Source: Flavobacteriaceae bacterium (lineage in GTDB: Bacteria; Bacteroidota; Bacteroidia; Flavobacteriales; Flavobacteriaceae). From it: a stretch of 8,439 bases of DNA. A model generated the notes under the pieces. That model was not told where the DNA came from, did not search any database, and was given only the letters and a program-made list of their open reading frames with translations. A program made the translations under genes and the position numbers. Location: NCBI GenBank assembly GCA_029238555.1, contig JAQWFV010000039.1, forward strand, positions 1 through 8,439, given 5' to 3'. This document shows positions 8,245-8,439 of the stretch, one piece after another; the first letter of the stretch is position 1, and every line of letters starts with the position of its first letter.

Positions 8245-8356
8245 GTCTGGAAGATTTTAAAGCCTTTGCCCCAAAAATTCCAAAAAGAAAAAACGCCAGC
8301 ACAAAAATATTGACCGCTACTTGGTATTTGATAAAATAGGCTACTAATTTTCTCAT
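8237..8356 (-). pseudogene. Duplicated 5' fragment of the RND pump gene (36 codons plus 3 foreign codons)
   Basis: The ATG at 8356-8354 opens a second copy of the pump start, MRKLVAYFIKYQ onward, identical in protein sequence to residues 1-36 of the intact pump. The match ends at 8249; the frame then runs into adaptor sequence, adds R-H-A and stops at TGA (8239-8237). The resulting 39-residue peptide would hold just the first transmembrane helix. It shares the ATGA overlap with the adaptor end in front of it, so it may still be translated. Its TGA falls within the ATGCCTGAGATG at the start of the truncated adaptor frame. Confidence 0.8.
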
Positions 8357-8439
8357 CTAATGGGATTTACGGTCATACCTTCATAAGCTCCTAAAAGTGG
8401 CTTAGCTAAAATTTCAAGGCCTTCAGGAATTCCAGCAAC
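8249..8439. repeat. Direct repeat, right copy (191 bp), cut by the window edge
   Basis: The second copy of 7493-7683 at an offset of 756 bases. Its left boundary at 8248/8249 is the junction with mid-adaptor sequence; its right boundary is the end of the window, so the full repeat may be longer. Under a simple tandem duplication it should extend 756 bases, to about position 9004 outside the window. Confidence 0.97.
8353..8439 (-). CDS. C-terminal end of a second adaptor (MFP) copy, running out of the window
   Basis: Reading from the right edge, 28 residues ending LLGAYEGMTVNPIR and a TGA are identical to the C-terminus of the adaptor ending at 7597, and are also identical at DNA level over these 87 bases. 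If the duplication is real, this copy continues to the right and is the complete, functional adaptor, because the tandem-duplication model leaves its 5' part intact. Nothing upstream of residue 28 from the end can be seen. Confidence 0.75.
   Translation of the reverse strand, partial: VAGIPEGLEILAKPLLGAYEGMTVNPIR

Noticed and set aside
8249..8439. Terminal repeat as a sign of a circular plasmid or phage genome
   Set aside because: The matching copy is internal (7493-7683), not at the left end of the window, and all genes are ordinary chromosomal types.
7597..8439. Insertion sequence or other mobile element causing the repeat
   Set aside because: No transposase, terminal inverted repeat or target-site duplication is present; the repeated segment consists only of adaptor and pump coding sequence.
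1..8439. tRNA, rRNA, riboswitch or CRISPR array
   Set aside because: The window is almost entirely coding, the largest gap between genes is 14 bases, and I saw no short regularly spaced repeats or conserved RNA motifs.

Overview
The window looks like chromosomal DNA of a marine-type Flavobacteriaceae member or close relative (phylum Bacteroidota). Supporting signs are AT-rich coding sequence, an outer-membrane beta-barrel receptor of the Bacteroidota TonB-dependent type, a TAnnTTTG promoter box directly in front of a start codon, weak or absent Shine-Dalgarno sequences, and efflux proteins whose wording matches flavobacterial families. This placement comes from recognising families by eye; no database search was run.

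Layout: positions 1-1439 (+) hold the C-terminal 478 residues of a TonB-dependent-receptor-like outer-membrane barrel that starts before the window. Fourteen bases later, 1454-3010 (+) encodes a complete FAD-dependent oxidoreductase of the COG2509 type, with a probable promoter at 1442-1450. Ten bases separate its stop from the stop of the convergent minus-strand block, which fills the rest of the window. That block is a tripartite efflux operon transcribed right to left: periplasmic adaptor (MFP), then inner-membrane RND pump (4373-7600), then TolC-like outer-membrane channel (3021-4367). Adaptor and pump overlap by ATGA, and pump and channel are 5 bases apart. Together they would form a proton-driven exporter spanning both membranes.

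The main anomaly is at the right end. The last 191 bases (8249-8439) repeat 7493-7683 with two mismatches at a fixed offset of 756 bp. Read in the coding direction, an intact-looking adaptor end is followed by the first 36 codons of the pump. The sequence then jumps back into the middle of the adaptor gene, which runs to its normal end and into the full pump. This is the pattern expected of one 756-bp direct tandem duplication, giving adaptor (continuing outside the window), broken pump fragment, adaptor fragment without its N-terminal half, intact pump and channel. Because the repeat stops exactly at the window edge, a chimeric assembly join between strain variants is an equally serious explanation. 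Apart from this, I see no mobile element, RNA gene, CRISPR array or clearly new system.
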